Shown: positions 27,110 to 38,925 of the stretch, piece after piece
How the letters are laid out: the number at the start of each line of letters is the position of its first letter
Position numbering within the stretch: position 1 is the first letter of the stretch
From: Penelope pileata
Lineage: Eukaryota; Chordata; Aves; Galliformes; Cracidae
NCBI GenBank assembly: GCA_013396635.1
Contig: WBMW01005650.1
Coordinates: forward strand, 1,663,308 to 1,727,307
DNA: 64,000 bases
Direction of reading: 5' to 3'
Program-made: the position numbers and the translations under genes
The notes under the pieces: generated by a model
What the model was told of the DNA's origin: nothing
Database searches by the model: none
What the model saw: the letters and a program-made list of their open reading frames with translations, nothing else

Positions 27110-27218
27110 TCAGAACTGGCTGGTCCTCTGTGAATTCAAATGGCTGTTCAATATAAAAAACCTTTTGCTGGAATCCAGGGATGCATTCTAAATCTTCTGC
27201 ACACGCAAGCAACAGAAC
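27107..27218 (-). CDS. CDH13: T-cadherin (CDH13) exon 2, internal coding exon
   Basis: This is one internal exon of cadherin-13, a GPI-anchored atypical cadherin of the cell surface that mediates calcium-dependent adhesion and axon guidance and, in mammals, binds adiponectin and LDL. Read on the minus strand, the 112 bp give 37 codons plus one base. The product starts VLLLACAEDLEC, contains PGFQQKVF and FEFTEDQ, and ends PVLN. VLLLACA is the hydrophobic C-terminal part of the signal peptide with a plausible cleavage site after ACA; the remainder is the start of the prodomain, which is later removed at an RQKR-type site outside this window. From memory, mammalian T-cadherin has a closely similar stretch (VLLLTSAEDLDC, PGFQQKVF, EDQSILNL). 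The exon begins in phase 0 after an AG acceptor and ends in phase 1 (AAC C) before GTATGT, so the next exon would complete a Leu codon, as expected. The initiator Met lies in exon 1, outside the window; an open frame a few codons upstream only reads through the splice acceptor. There is no frameshift or stop. The family is recognised by recalled similarity, not by a search. Confidence 0.93.
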
Positions 27219-27241
27219 CTGAGGAAACAAAGGAAATTGAC
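27219..27241 (-). other. CDH13: 3' splice site (acceptor) of CDH13 exon 2
   Basis: On the minus strand the exon is preceded by a pyrimidine-rich tract, TTTCCTTTGTTTCCTCAG, ending in AG. A candidate branch region (AGTCAAT) lies just upstream. The acceptor places the exon start at the first base of a Val codon. Confidence 0.85.
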
Positions 27242-27297
27242 TTTGAATATCTACTCACTCATCCATCATGTTAGCTTCTGGGAATGATACTGGATTT

Positions 27298-27342
27298 GGG
27301 CTCAGCACTCATAAAACACTGGGCTCCACATTCATAAAACAA
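27298..27342. repeat. Imperfect tandem duplication (about 22 bp) near exon 2
   Basis: GGGCTCAGCACTCATAAAAC is followed directly by GGGCTCCACATTCATAAAAC in a second, slightly diverged unit. It lies about 80 bp upstream of the CDH13 exon 2 acceptor, inside intron 1. Confidence 0.8.
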
Positions 27343-30300
27343 AATATCTATCACATCATACTTCCCTTCTCAAATCTTGCTAAACTTTTTTTTTAATGTA
27401 AAGTTTTGCATTTATATATGTGTGGGCTGGCATGGAGATTACAAAATAGTAACTTTGAGGGCTAAGTTCTCAGTTCAGATGATGAGTAAAGGATATTGTT
27501 AGTCTTTATGAAGTCATAGAATGCTTTAAGATTGCTCCTATCAAGACGGCTGAACTCAGCTCAGTTTAAAAATATGCTTAAATTAAGGAATTTTAAGTCG
27601 ATTTAAGTAACTGATAAATTAGGATCCATAAGCCCAGTTTCAAGAAGTTGGTTGCCAAGTTACTGAAGAAATTCTTCACTCAAGGGTGATATTTCACATC
27701 AGAGAAATTTCCTTTAAAACAAAACAAAAAAGAACGACAACAACACAACACTATTTGCTAATAAATGTGAATGGTCGGGTTTTTTTTCCCACCTCTGAGC
27801 CACAGTTCAGTAATTTTCTCTGTAATCAAAGACTTATTTACACTAAGGGAAGACTGAAAATTAAATCAGTGCATCACAGTGGAGGTGGATCTGAAGGTTG
27901 TAGGGAAATGCATTTTGTATCATTGTTGGTATGTGGTCAAAGTTTTCTGTCACCACAGGAACATCTTCACAAAGGAGAGAGCTTAAAGGAAAAAATTTTT
28001 GGGAATAGGTACAATGCCAACCTCAGTCTCTGAACATTTATGTTCTGTCCCTGAATACAAACAATCTAAAGTGCTATTTTTATTGGCAGCTTTTAAATAG
28101 GGCATGGGGGTAAGCATGTCTGAGGAAGAGGCAGCAGGAAAAATTTACTAAGTTTAAAAGGTTAAAGACAGAGGCAAAAAGAAGAAAGTTCAAGAGAGTA
28201 GGAAAACCCAAATCTTTATTTTTCAACTTTTATATATGTAGCAACATTTTGAAAAGTGCTTTTTGCTTCAGAACCTTCTTAACCTAGTGTACACAGCACT
28301 CTGATCTCAAAGTTCTTATCGCCAATCTGCTGCCTTTTGGACATTCAGACAGCACTCTGAGAGAAGGGGCCCCTGCATTACCCAAGGAGAAAATGGTCAG
28401 GCAAACGTGGCGGCCCTAGAAGACAGGAGCACCAAAATCCAAGTGGCCTTGCACGAATGAATCTATTAAGACATCTATGCACAATATGGCAAGATGAAAA
28501 TTTGCCAACTATGCTCCTCAGCTGTAAAACGAGGACAATTGTTTCACCAGGTAACACAGGTGAGTGTTGGAGGCTTATTCTTTCGCCCGCTCTCAGGTAA
28601 CAAACTGTGCAGTCATTTATCCCAACCCAACAGCAGCATCTCACGCATCTCTTGGTTCTACTTCCACAACGTTAATGCTAGGTAAATAGATCCTAATCCT
28701 GGAGAGATGTCTTGCCAGGTTTCTAACATCTATTTCCATCTTAGCCACCACTTGTAACCCATTTGCTAAATGAGAGCAATACATTTGCTGCTCTCTCCAT
28801 TCACATACTTCACACTCGCTACATTTCGCATGATCCTATTTACAAAAAACAAAGGCACCAGTACCCAACTGGTCTGCATTATTTCTTCTCACTGAAACCA
28901 GGTGTTGGATCACTTGTTTTGTGTCACTGACATTTGCTGTAAAAGCTTGGCTAAACATGCTGCAGACTAAAAAATAGCCGGAATATTTTATGACAATTAA
29001 GCTGGTGGTATTCAAAAGCAGTAGGTAGATACCTTTCTTCTTTTTCCCTGACCTATGCTACATTTATCCCTTTGAGGTATTAAGGAAAAAAAACTTAAAG
29101 TACTATATGAAGAAAGGTGCAATACACCTGGCTATTATTCACGTTGGTATGCCCATGTAACTGCTACCTTTCTTACAAAAGTCTAAAAAAGTACAATGCA
29201 TAATCCCTCATTCAAATATTGCGGCTGAGGTATTGATTTTATTGGAGACTTCGGACTCTACAGAGGTTGAGAATTGCACAGTGAACTCCTTTGGTCCTCC
29301 AGCATAAGGCAGCTATTAAAATAAGCAGACCTACTCAGAGCCTGCCCTTAAATTTGTGCACAAAACTTGATTACCAATCATCAAAAACAGCCTGGTATGC
29401 ATTACAGCGGTCACGAGCACACATCAGTGAAAGTCAGACGTGCATTTTCCGCACACATTTCCACTGCGCAGAGGTGCGTTTTTAAAGTACCTGTCTTTCT
29501 GACTCATGGTGTTACAGAATGAATATGCACAAAAATGCAATCGCAGCAGAAGGAAAGTTCCTCCAATCTCAAGATGCAAGCAATAACTCAAGCAAAATTA
29601 TTTAACAAGTCCACACCAGAAAAATAGTCCAAGCAGAATATGCTGAAATTTAACTACAAACATAACTCTTCCCCTAAAGGACTAACACAGCAAGTAAGAG
29701 GCAAATTATGTTGCAATCTCCCAGCTTCTGACATCTTAATGTTGAAATTCTTGTCTTACAGAGCTGTAAATGTAAAGCCTGCTTTGGACATCATCTGTGA
29801 CAGTGCTCTTAGAGAAGGGAATGTGTCTATTTTATCAGATTTGTGACAGTATAAGTTGAGTTTGAAATCTGGGCAATCTAAATAGGTCATGAGTTAACTT
29901 CTGTAAGCCTGGTACAGAAGCCTCACATAATACAGATGTAGCAAATAGAAAATGACCTTTACTCCCTTTGGAATAATTATAAGACACAGGCTTGGCCTTG
30001 CTGCAAAATGGAACGTTTTATTCCACTTGTGCAACTCCAAGCACTTTCTTCTTCTCAACATGTCAGACAAGATGTTACATTTGTCACCACACAGAGTTTT
30101 TAATTATCTTTTAGAAGCACACGCATCCTTTTAATTTATTTTTCTCATGAAGAAACTTCTAGTGAACTGAATGTCTATCATGTTAAAATTATTTCTGTTG
30201 AGCTTTTTCACTTTGGGAGAAAAAGCCTTTAAAAATATCTTGGAAAAAAAAAAGACAAGCACAGATTTGTGTTGAATACAAAGAGAATACCATTCAAAGC

Positions 30301-33300
30301 AGAACACATTCTGAATTGATTGTCATGTAGATTTTGTATTTTTGAATACAACAGAAGTGTTTATGGGCTGATAGCTATCTTAAAAAAGACCATGGCTAAA
30401 TATACTGAAAGGAATGTTCACCCTGTCAAATAGGTAGAATCCAGAGTATATAAACAATGTTCACACGTACTTAAATATGAACTGAGCAATTAGTACAAAA
30501 GGATCCTTCAACCATTGCTAAGAAAAAAGCTCCATTCCTGAAAGCATAAGAGAATTGTGCAGCAAAATGTTTGCACACAAAAACCTGAGGGGTTAGAAGC
30601 CAGAAAAGCAAACTAAGGAGTTGTGGCCCGATTCCCCTATTCACTGACATGCAGAACCAAAGTTTTTCATAACCTAGTGCTTTTCAGAAATGTAGAGAGT
30701 GAAGACTCATTTTTAATATCCTGACAATTTGTCTTTGTGAATTTATTACCAGTCACTATAAGGAAATGTCACCAGTTCAGATAACTCCTGTGAAAGTTTG
30801 GTCACTGGGCTAGAACTGTGCATCTGATGAGATATCGAGCCTAAGAAACACCTCTTTTTTTTTCTTTTACTTAATAAAACAGCAGGCACATGCTGCTGAC
30901 CCTACCAACCTCAACATTTGCACTAAAGTTCCTCCCATAGAATATGGGTTGGAAAACAGAAGAGCACTGCAGTTTTATATTACGCTGCAATGGAAGTGAA
31001 TAAAGCCCCTGATGTTAAAGTTCCTCACAGCAATACAGCATCTAAAAACCCAGTTCCTTTACCTTCACTGTGACAGAAAGTTCATCCCCACAAAGACCTT
31101 CCGCAAAATTTCCAATTCTTTGCATACTTTTTGGCTCTTCTAGTTTCTGTGTATGAAGCAACTCTGTTCAGATTTGACTGGCCACATCCTCACTCTTGAA
31201 ATGCATTTTCTCACCTTTTACTGTAAACACTCAAAATTCCCTTAGTTCTACTTGTATGAGATCAACTTTCTATTATAAAAATGCAAGCTTCAGAGCACTA
31301 ATTACATCTCACATATATTTTTATGGTGTTAAATTCATCCTTGTGTAAGGCTTTATTTATATAGAGATTTAACTGGTGCAGACACCTGTGAAAACCATCT
31401 GCCCAGGAATGAGTTTTTCAAACAATAAATGCAAACAAGCCTCATTTCGTAGAGCAGTATTCTACAAGAATACATTCCACCTTTGACTTCAGGAGAGTAA
31501 TTAAATGCAAAATAAAAACAAACATACAGGCACAAAAGAAGAGTTAACATTTAAATGACACCCAGTTTTAACAATACTTATAATTCCAAAAGGTCAAAAA
31601 TCATGAGTCACTTCCTGGGAATGTTTCTGGGGAGTGTTCATTTGGTGGAGGGCAGCAGAGTGGAATTATTTTGACTCATCTACTCAGAAGAGTACGTGAC
31701 AATTTATGCTTCTGAGCTTTTCTCTGGAAGCATGAGAACAAGAAATTTGCTTTTTGCATATGAAAACGTGAGATTTTCATATAAAATAGTGATCCTAAAA
31801 GCAGAGAAGTGAGAGGAAAAGTAATCAGAATAATGAGGACCGCCAACACTGAATTAAATTGCACATGACAAAATATTTTTATCATGCAGATTGAGAACTC
31901 TGAATCTTAAAACCTTTCTATCTTCAGGTGCTGCAATACTAGACTCAAAAAAAAAATGAGGTGGAAGCCATCAGAAAAGAAAAATCAAGTAATAAAGATG
32001 CACACAGTCACAATGATTTGCAGAGAGATGATGAAATCCTGCCTCACTAAGAGCTATTCATTGATTTCAGGATTTTACTCAAGATTTGCAAGAGAGAGCT
32101 ATTTAAGTGAAATTAACAGAGGGATACTTAAACAGAGTAAAGAGAGTGCTGCTTTAAGTAAGGCTCTCATTCTGCATTATGCAAACGCCAGCTGGAGTGT
32201 CAAGCAGGTCCTAAGGCAATTGTTTCATCAAATCACATCCAGACTGGACATGAAGTTCTCCTCGTCTTCTGTATTTTTTAACATCAATTGACACAGGAGA
32301 AAAAACCTCAAGAGCCTGAATATCCTCTTATTTGCATAATTATCAAAGGTACTTTAACATTTTATAGGAGAGTGATTAATTATTTATCTCCAAAAGGGAC
32401 TAAATTAAGTAAAATACACAGATCTTTTGATTTCTAGAGCACAATGTTTTGGTGGTGTTTCTTATTCAATTTTTTTCCTCACTTTGGAGGGAAACTTTTC
32501 ATTGTTTCAGGCTTTAACTTCCTTTTAATCAGGAAAGGCATTCAGAAAAAGAGTATTTCCAATCTCTTCAGCTCTACCTCTAAATCTGATAGTGAATTCA
32601 AGTCATTTTTGTAAGAAATGCTATTAAGATTTGGCACTAAGATTCTTCAAGGATGATAAATATCCTTTTAAAGGGCCTACATATCCATTTATTGCATAGC
32701 TCTGTCCTAAAAATGAAAGTCACACTCAGAGTACTGAAGGGTGGGCTATGAAAATGCAAATTAGAATGGCTTTATTGGCTGGAATGAATTCAGTTCTCCT
32801 GTCACTAAGCAGTGTGACTGTGGTAGGTGTCCATTAACTGGAAACAAAATATGACGAACTCTTTTGTAAGACTATCTAGCACAGGAACTTTCTTTTTATG
32901 AGCCCTTTCCCTGAGAATGTATGTTTATTACAAGCATTTTATCACATATCCAATAAAAAGTGTGCATCTTCCATGACACTGGAAATCTTGTTAATTTAAG
33001 TTATTCGAGAAGTAATTTGCCAGCACTATTGTCTGAACAGACAGGTACTTCTCATCCCAAATTAAAGATCTCTGGAAGAGGATCTATTCAGTTTGTTAAG
33101 ATATGGCTTCAGCACCAGTACAGAGCCCGAAGTTACTCTGGAGTCCACTCCGCTTGGGGTCGTACTAGAAAGTATGACAACGCTTCCACAGCACACCTAT
33201 TTGAAACTCAAGTTGTGAGATCCCTCTTCCTCCCAAGCCCTGGCCTGCCTGGAAACCAGTCACTTTTTCTGCTCCCTTCCAGTCACATCTGCTCACCAAA

Positions 33301-34149
33301 TCAAGCCACCAGGAAACTGTGTGAAGTCAGAAAAGCTCAGCCTGAGAAAGATGGTTGGGTGCAAAACCATCACAGCCTGCACTTAATCTGGTTAAGCTGC
33401 CAAGACACCACAGTATTTTAAAGAAGTGGGATCACTTAATGCCCATAGTATTGGGCATCAAACATCTTCCACAGCCCTCAATGTGAGTTCAGTAGCGTGA
33501 AGCAACCAACGACTTTGTGAGATAACGAGGCACAGTTAAACTCTTGCCTATGCCAAGATGTAGTCAAAGGCTATGACTGCACTGATTTACCTGAGCTAAC
33601 TTTGTTATTTGAATAATGCAGTGAAGACGCATCGTCTACCTGGCACAACACAACACTGCTGAGGTAGGTAGGACCAGAATGAAGAGGAATTGGTATACCA
33701 CCACGGTATTGTGCTTGGGTAAACGAAACTGATAAGAAGTGCCTAGCACTCAAAGATGCATCGCTCAGTCATTTTGTCCTGTTGAGCTAAGGTGGGAAAA
33801 CACATTTGATTTAAGCGTTTCTGAAATTCAAGCTGCTGTCCCTGAACGCACCTCCATGCTGTGAGCACAGCCAACGGGCTCAGATGCCAGCGGTCTCCGT
33901 AGAGTCCCGGGGTAGTTTCTTACACCTAAACCCTAACTTACACAAATACATTCCATGCATCAGAGGTTTGCTTAGCTTGATTTGGTACCCCCTCCACTCC
34001 CAAAACTCTTGTATAGGCCTGAAAAGAACCATCTCTAACCTCCAGCTGTCACAAGCAGGCATAACATACAGTCTCTTGGCCAGATCACTCAATTCTGAGC
34101 ACAAAGTTCTTCTTGTGTTCCACAATTCTAGGCCCTCATTCTGACGATC
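27343..34149. other. Intronic, no gene recognised
   Basis: AT-rich unique sequence. The 153-codon frame at 32960-33421 (plus) is the longest in the window, but its product has no recognisable domain, it has no strong splice or promoter context, and it is judged a chance frame. An ATTTGCAT octamer-like core lies near 32330. Confidence 0.5.
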
Positions 34150-34470
34150 TTTTCATAGCTTCCAGAGTATATTTGTTCATGGCCAATTTATAGCCATTTA
34201 TTCTAGTACTAGTCCTGTCTCATAACTTAATTAACCTTTTTCCTCTCCAAGTCTTCAATTTGTTAGACTAGACAAACCAAATTCTTTTAATCTTTTCCTA
34301 TAGGATCCAATCCATTGATCATCTTGGTAACCTTTCATTGTGTCTGCTCAAGTTTGCATATGTGCAAAGTACACAGAGAACTCCAGATGAGGGCTCTCTG
34401 AGTGATATTCATATTTCTTTAAGACTGAAATATGTTGCCTAATGCTTCCTAACATTCCACTTCTTCTTGT
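34150..34470 (-). mobile_element. Ancient CR1-type LINE fragment, highly diverged
   Basis: Landmarks on the plus strand are in the order seen in the antisense of the CR1 reverse-transcriptase region: GACTAGACAAACCAAATTCT, then CCATTGATCATCTTGGTAAC, then TGTGTCTGCTC, then ACTCCAGATGAGGGCTCTC. The copy is much more diverged than the 17.8-kb and 48.6-kb copies, suggesting an old amniote CR1/L3-like insertion. The ends are approximate. Confidence 0.72.
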
Positions 34471-36241
34471 TAAAGTCTTGTCATACTGACGGATCACAAT
34501 CATTCTAAAATTAACTAACACAGAAGAACTGAAAAATTTGACAGCAGAGATACTGCTTCCATTTAGTTACAACAATGTTAAGCAGCTTTTGCAAACAGTC
34601 AGGATTAATCTTTACGAAATACAAATACAGACGCAAACCCTCATGTGCTGCTAAACCTATGTCCTTTCTGGCCAGCCGGGAAGCAGCTCTGCCTGCAGAA
34701 GGCAGGCATCACCCAGCACAGAGCCCAGACTTCACCTTCCCTCTCAATAGAGCTTTTTAGCTGAGACCTGGGATTTGCTGATAGAAGATGGCTCCCAAGT
34801 CAGGAAGGCTGGTACCCGCATGGCTCAGAGCGTGGGATCAATTTGCTGTTTCATCTCTGTAGACATAGCTGAACATTGTTTGGATTTTTATTAGCCTGGC
34901 AAGAATTATCATCCTAGTTCATTAAATATTTTAATGATTAATAACTGAGGCCACAGTGTGTTACTTGTGCTCAAAGGGAGTAATATGTTAAATTACTCAA
35001 TTATTTACCAAGTAAATACCTACCCATCATGATTAATGACCCTATTTAACAAATTGGGCTCCTAAGGCAAAAGGACAGGTTGGGCCCCAAGGTTATTTTT
35101 TTTTTGTTTATTCTTAAGTGTTATGAAAAGAGTAATCACATTCTGCTGAAACCCATACAACACTGGAATGAGATTACAACTGGTTAGCCTATTTAGAGAA
35201 GCTGCATAATAAATTCATTTTACAGGGCACAGAATAATGCAAATGAGCCATTCAATAGCACTTCTGTACCAGTGAAAGAGGCATAAAGAAGAAACATTGA
35301 AAGTCAAAGTTCTGTTCTGGTTATAGCGCAAGATATGGAATTACCGAAACCTAAGCTGCATTACAACAATAACCCGTTCAAAGATTTGTTTATGCCGACC
35401 ATTTTAGTTATTTATCACCTAATGAACTAAACAGGTTGATCCTATTTTCCAGCAGTAATGACTTCATGAAACACTTAGATGAATGAAAATATGAATCTCT
35501 GTTTTAAAAAAGGAAATAAATTAAGGATTTTTTAAACATATTTATAACCATTCACAAGAAGTTGCATGGGGCAAAGTCATTATTCCACACAGGAGAATGC
35601 TGATGTGGCAAACGCCATTGGAGAAAAAATTAAAATCATATTTCTCAGAGCAGATAGTGGTTTTTTGGATAGAACGTCTAGAACATGATTTATGTTTAAT
35701 TTCCCAACAGTTTGATCGTTATCAAAAAAGATACAACCTTCCACCTATCGTTTTCTTTATATTCCACAAAGTTATAAAATAAAGCAATTATTACTACACC
35801 ACAAAAACTTGGTGTAAAATTGAATATGTCTCTTTTGCACTGGTAAGCTAAAAGTGAAAACATACTTGCTGAAAACAATCTTTCAAAGAATAACATGGTT
35901 TTGTGTATTAAATGCATGCATGTTGCAATCACCTTGAAACATTACAAAAGCAGGACTCAAGCCTCAGAACTCATAACTTTAAAAAAAAAAAGTATGAGGA
36001 AAAAGTGAAAATGCCTGTGTTTCAGCTTCAAGAAAACATTTGCTGAAACATTTTCTGACCTTTTCCTATGCAGTCACAAATGCGAGATTTCTTAAAAATG
36101 AAAACTTTCATCTAAATCCCTCGATTCCAGCAAGGGTATTGGAGGACAAAGAAAAAGACCGAAATCCAGACACTCATAATAAAAATCAAAAAATGGCTAC
36201 AACGCAAGCATCCCAATGCAAGCCTGTGTACTCAGTTTGCC
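34471..36241. other. Intronic, no gene recognised
   Basis: AT-rich unique sequence with ATTAA/TTAAT-rich stretches around 34900-35060. No assignable feature was seen. Confidence 0.5.
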
Positions 36242-36306
36242 TTAAAGAGGAGTTGGACTTGATGAACCTGGTGGTCCCTTCCAACTGGGGATATTCTATG
36301 ATTCTA
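36242..36306 (+). mobile_element. CR1 LINE 3' end fragment
   Basis: GAGTTGGACTTGATGAACCT is followed by GGTGGTCCCTTCCAACTGGG and then ATTCTATGATTCTAGG. This is the canonical CR1 3' terminus with two copies of the ATTCTATG-type end repeat. The 5' end is truncated. Confidence 0.9.
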
Positions 36307-37148
36307 GGAAGAGAACAATGTATTCTGTAGAACAACAGGCTATAGACAATCAGCACCACATTCTCTGTATATCACGTGGTTATTATTTTCTTTACCACAT
36401 AATGCCTAGCAGTATTACTCTGACAGCGGTGAAATAGACAGTTCTGAACACTGGCTTTGTTTCACTTCGTGTTACAAAACCAAACTGGTAGGTGGATTCT
36501 CTTTTTGTAAGGACAGGTCATGTTAATCATGTACATCTTTCTTTCCACCAGGATGTCTATATTCTCACTAACTTCCCATTTAATTAAACTAGAGTGATAT
36601 TTACACATATAATGCAACCTACTAAATATGATTGAAACTGCCCAGTGGCTTGAAGTGTTATAAGATGGAAATCACCAAAAATATGACCAAGAAATAAGAG
36701 AATAAGGCTTATACAACTTCAGGCAACGAGATTGAAAACCTCACAAGTGATACACAATTCTATTTGTCCAGTCAAGGAAATAAAAGGGTGTATATGTAAA
36801 TTTTTCATTCCAGTTGGCAAAGCTTAGGTGCATGAATTATTTCAGAATGCAAAATAAGCCTAATAAATCTCTTTTTGCTAACAAGAATGCATATTGTTAC
36901 ATATACCTATGAGAGAGGGAATTGAGCTTCAATGAACTATGAAAAAAATACAGAGCAGAGTCTGCTCACCTGCACATTAACTTTTGCCCACAGGATAGGT
37001 GTAGTGAACAAATGGATAGTCTACCCTCAAATTTTTATTTTGTTTAACTGGTAGGGTCCACTTTGCTGCATCATTGTTCGTTTGATTAGTCAAGGGTTCA
37101 TACTTTTAGATAAAATAGGCATTAATATTCAAGCTGCTCATCATCCAG

Positions 37149-37165
37149 AAAAAAAAAAAAAAAAA
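37149..37165. repeat. A17 homopolymer
   Basis: Seventeen consecutive A with no adjacent retroposon body recognised. Confidence 0.95.
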
Positions 37166-37793
37166 GCCAGGTCTTTTTGGCACTGTTAGCAGCTACTTGA
37201 GGGGTATTTTTCATGAAATGCAAAATACAGTCAAAAAAATTAAAAAAAAATTGGTACCAACTCTTCTGACTGCAGAAGAAGCATGCCCCAGGGGAAAGAC
37301 AGCAAGTAGTTGAGCACATCACGATAAAACAAAGTCTCCAAAGCTTACAGTCTCCCTTGTGTTAACAGTGGCATTACATCGAGAGTGACCTTTCCAAAGA
37401 AATAAAACCCATTAGTGCTAGGAACATGATAACTATTAAAGATCAACACTTAGTAGTCAAAGGGAAAAAAATAAAAGAATTTCACTATCTGGTAAATTAA
37501 TTAGAACATAAATAATATGAAACCAAGACCTTGGTCTATAACCCTCTCTCACATAATTGCTTGCCATTTAAAAGCTGAATTAAATCCTTTATGCAAAAGA
37601 TGCAGCTATTGACCCCCCATGTATTAGGGAGTCAAGGGAAATCCAGTCACATTGAGAATGAGATCTGGTGTGTCCTGGAGAACGTTTTACTAACAGCTTA
37701 ATGAATACCAATTCGTTTTTATTTTTTCATCATAGAACTTACTTTCAATTATCAAGGGATAATGCTTCTGGAAAATATTGTGAGTTAACTTAC

Positions 37794-37875
37794 ATATTTC
37801 GGGGATTTGCTTGGTTGTGAAACCAATTGTCACAAAACATATCAGACAAATTATGCGTACCCAAGTGAACATCAT
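37794..37875 (-). other. Orphan signal-peptide-like ORF ending at a consensus donor
   Basis: On the minus strand an ATG opens MMFTWVRIICLICFVTIGFT, a textbook hydrophobic secretion signal. After 27 codons plus one base it meets GTAAGT, a consensus 5' splice site. It lies on the same strand as, and upstream of, CDH13 exon 2, so it could in principle be an alternative first exon. However, its phase (1) does not match the phase-0 start of exon 2, so direct splicing would shift the frame. No promoter or other exon was found. A chance frame is the more likely explanation. Confidence 0.2.
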
Positions 37876-38648
37876 GATGTTTTCTTATACAAAGTGGCAT
37901 AAGGACGCGCTTGTGGTTGAGTCCCATAAACTCCACAATGAAACCTCTAGAACAAACTAACATTTGCTTCTGAAATCAAGAATTTAGGTTTTTGTGGTAA
38001 ATAGGAAACTCAGCACATTAATGCAGCCTCCCTACTTAACATTGCAGGCAGCGCTTTCAGTGTTCATTAGTTCTACAGTTATCTGTATTTACTAAGTCTA
38101 ACATCTGCTCTACAGGAGATTCAACATGCAAAAGGCAAGCAAAAAACACAAAGCATCAAAGTTTGTGGAAAAAGGTGAAACTCTGCCTTGAGTAAAAAAG
38201 GCAAAGTGAATCATATGAATATAATCACTAAAATGTTGAGAGGTCAGATTCACATCTTTAACAACATCCTGAACAGAAATCACGTAAGGGCCTGTTCTGC
38301 ATCCACCTACATTGAATAGGTAAAATGATCTAACAACTCACGTTCATGTGGATCTGAAAGAGGTCTGTTTTTCATTGTAAGATATAGGCTAAAGTAGAAG
38401 GGCTATATCTGTGGTTTATTTGAACTACTCATAATAACAAATGTGCTGAGAACTCCTACACCATCACATCAGCTGATAATGGAATGTCCTGCCATTACTA
38501 TTTGCAACAGGGGGTGATTTGTTCACAAGTTTATACAATCACATCTTTTGGAGCATTTTGACTAAGTAAAGCTATTCAGGTTGTACATAAAAATAGGTAA
38601 TTTTAAAGAACAAATATAAGTATTCAATAATTTAAAGGCATTTTTTCC

Positions 38649-38925
38649 TTGTGCATAGCAATTCAAAATTACTGGTGCACTTCAGCTTCTTTCGTAAGTG
38701 CTTCAGCCTGAAAGTGATTGGGGTTCTGCGCTTGCACAGTACAAAGCAATTTAAAATTATTCAACTACTTCAATTTTTTTTTTATAGGCACTTCTATTTG
38801 AAAATGATTGGAGTTTTGATCATGTTCAGTATTGAACAATTTTCAATTATTTACATGTTGATTTATTTATTTAAATGAGTGCTTCATGTTTGTGACTGAA
38901 TTCTGCAAAACTATAGCAGAGCATA
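38649..38925. repeat. Degenerate minisatellite, about three 88-90-bp units
   Basis: Units begin at about 38657 (AGCAATTCAAAATTACTGG), 38745 (AGCAATTTAAAATTATTCA) and 38835 (AACAATTTTCAATTATTTAC). A second shared block lies later in the unit: TGAAAGTGATTGGGGTTCTG, then TGAAAATGATTGGAGTTTTG, then a weaker TTGTGACTGAATTCTG. A short partial unit precedes the first. The plus-strand frame through it encodes a visibly repeated peptide (KVIGVLRLHSTKQF / KMIGVLIMFSIEQF), which follows from the DNA repeat and the near-multiple-of-three period and is not evidence of coding. Confidence 0.8.

Larger units (their letters stand above)
36307..38648. other. Intronic, one orphan signal-peptide frame noted
   Basis: AT-rich sequence holding the A17 run at 37149-37165 and the orphan frame at 37794-37875 listed separately. 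Nothing else was recognised. Confidence 0.5.

Noticed and set aside
32960..33421. Longest open frame in the window (153 codons, plus strand)
   Set aside because: No recognisable domain, low-complexity Ser/Leu-rich composition, no promoter or splice context, opposite strand to CDH13. This length is expected by chance in 64 kb.
38651..38878. Open frame with internally repeated peptide
   Set aside because: The repetition is explained by the underlying tandem DNA duplication, whose period is close to a multiple of three.
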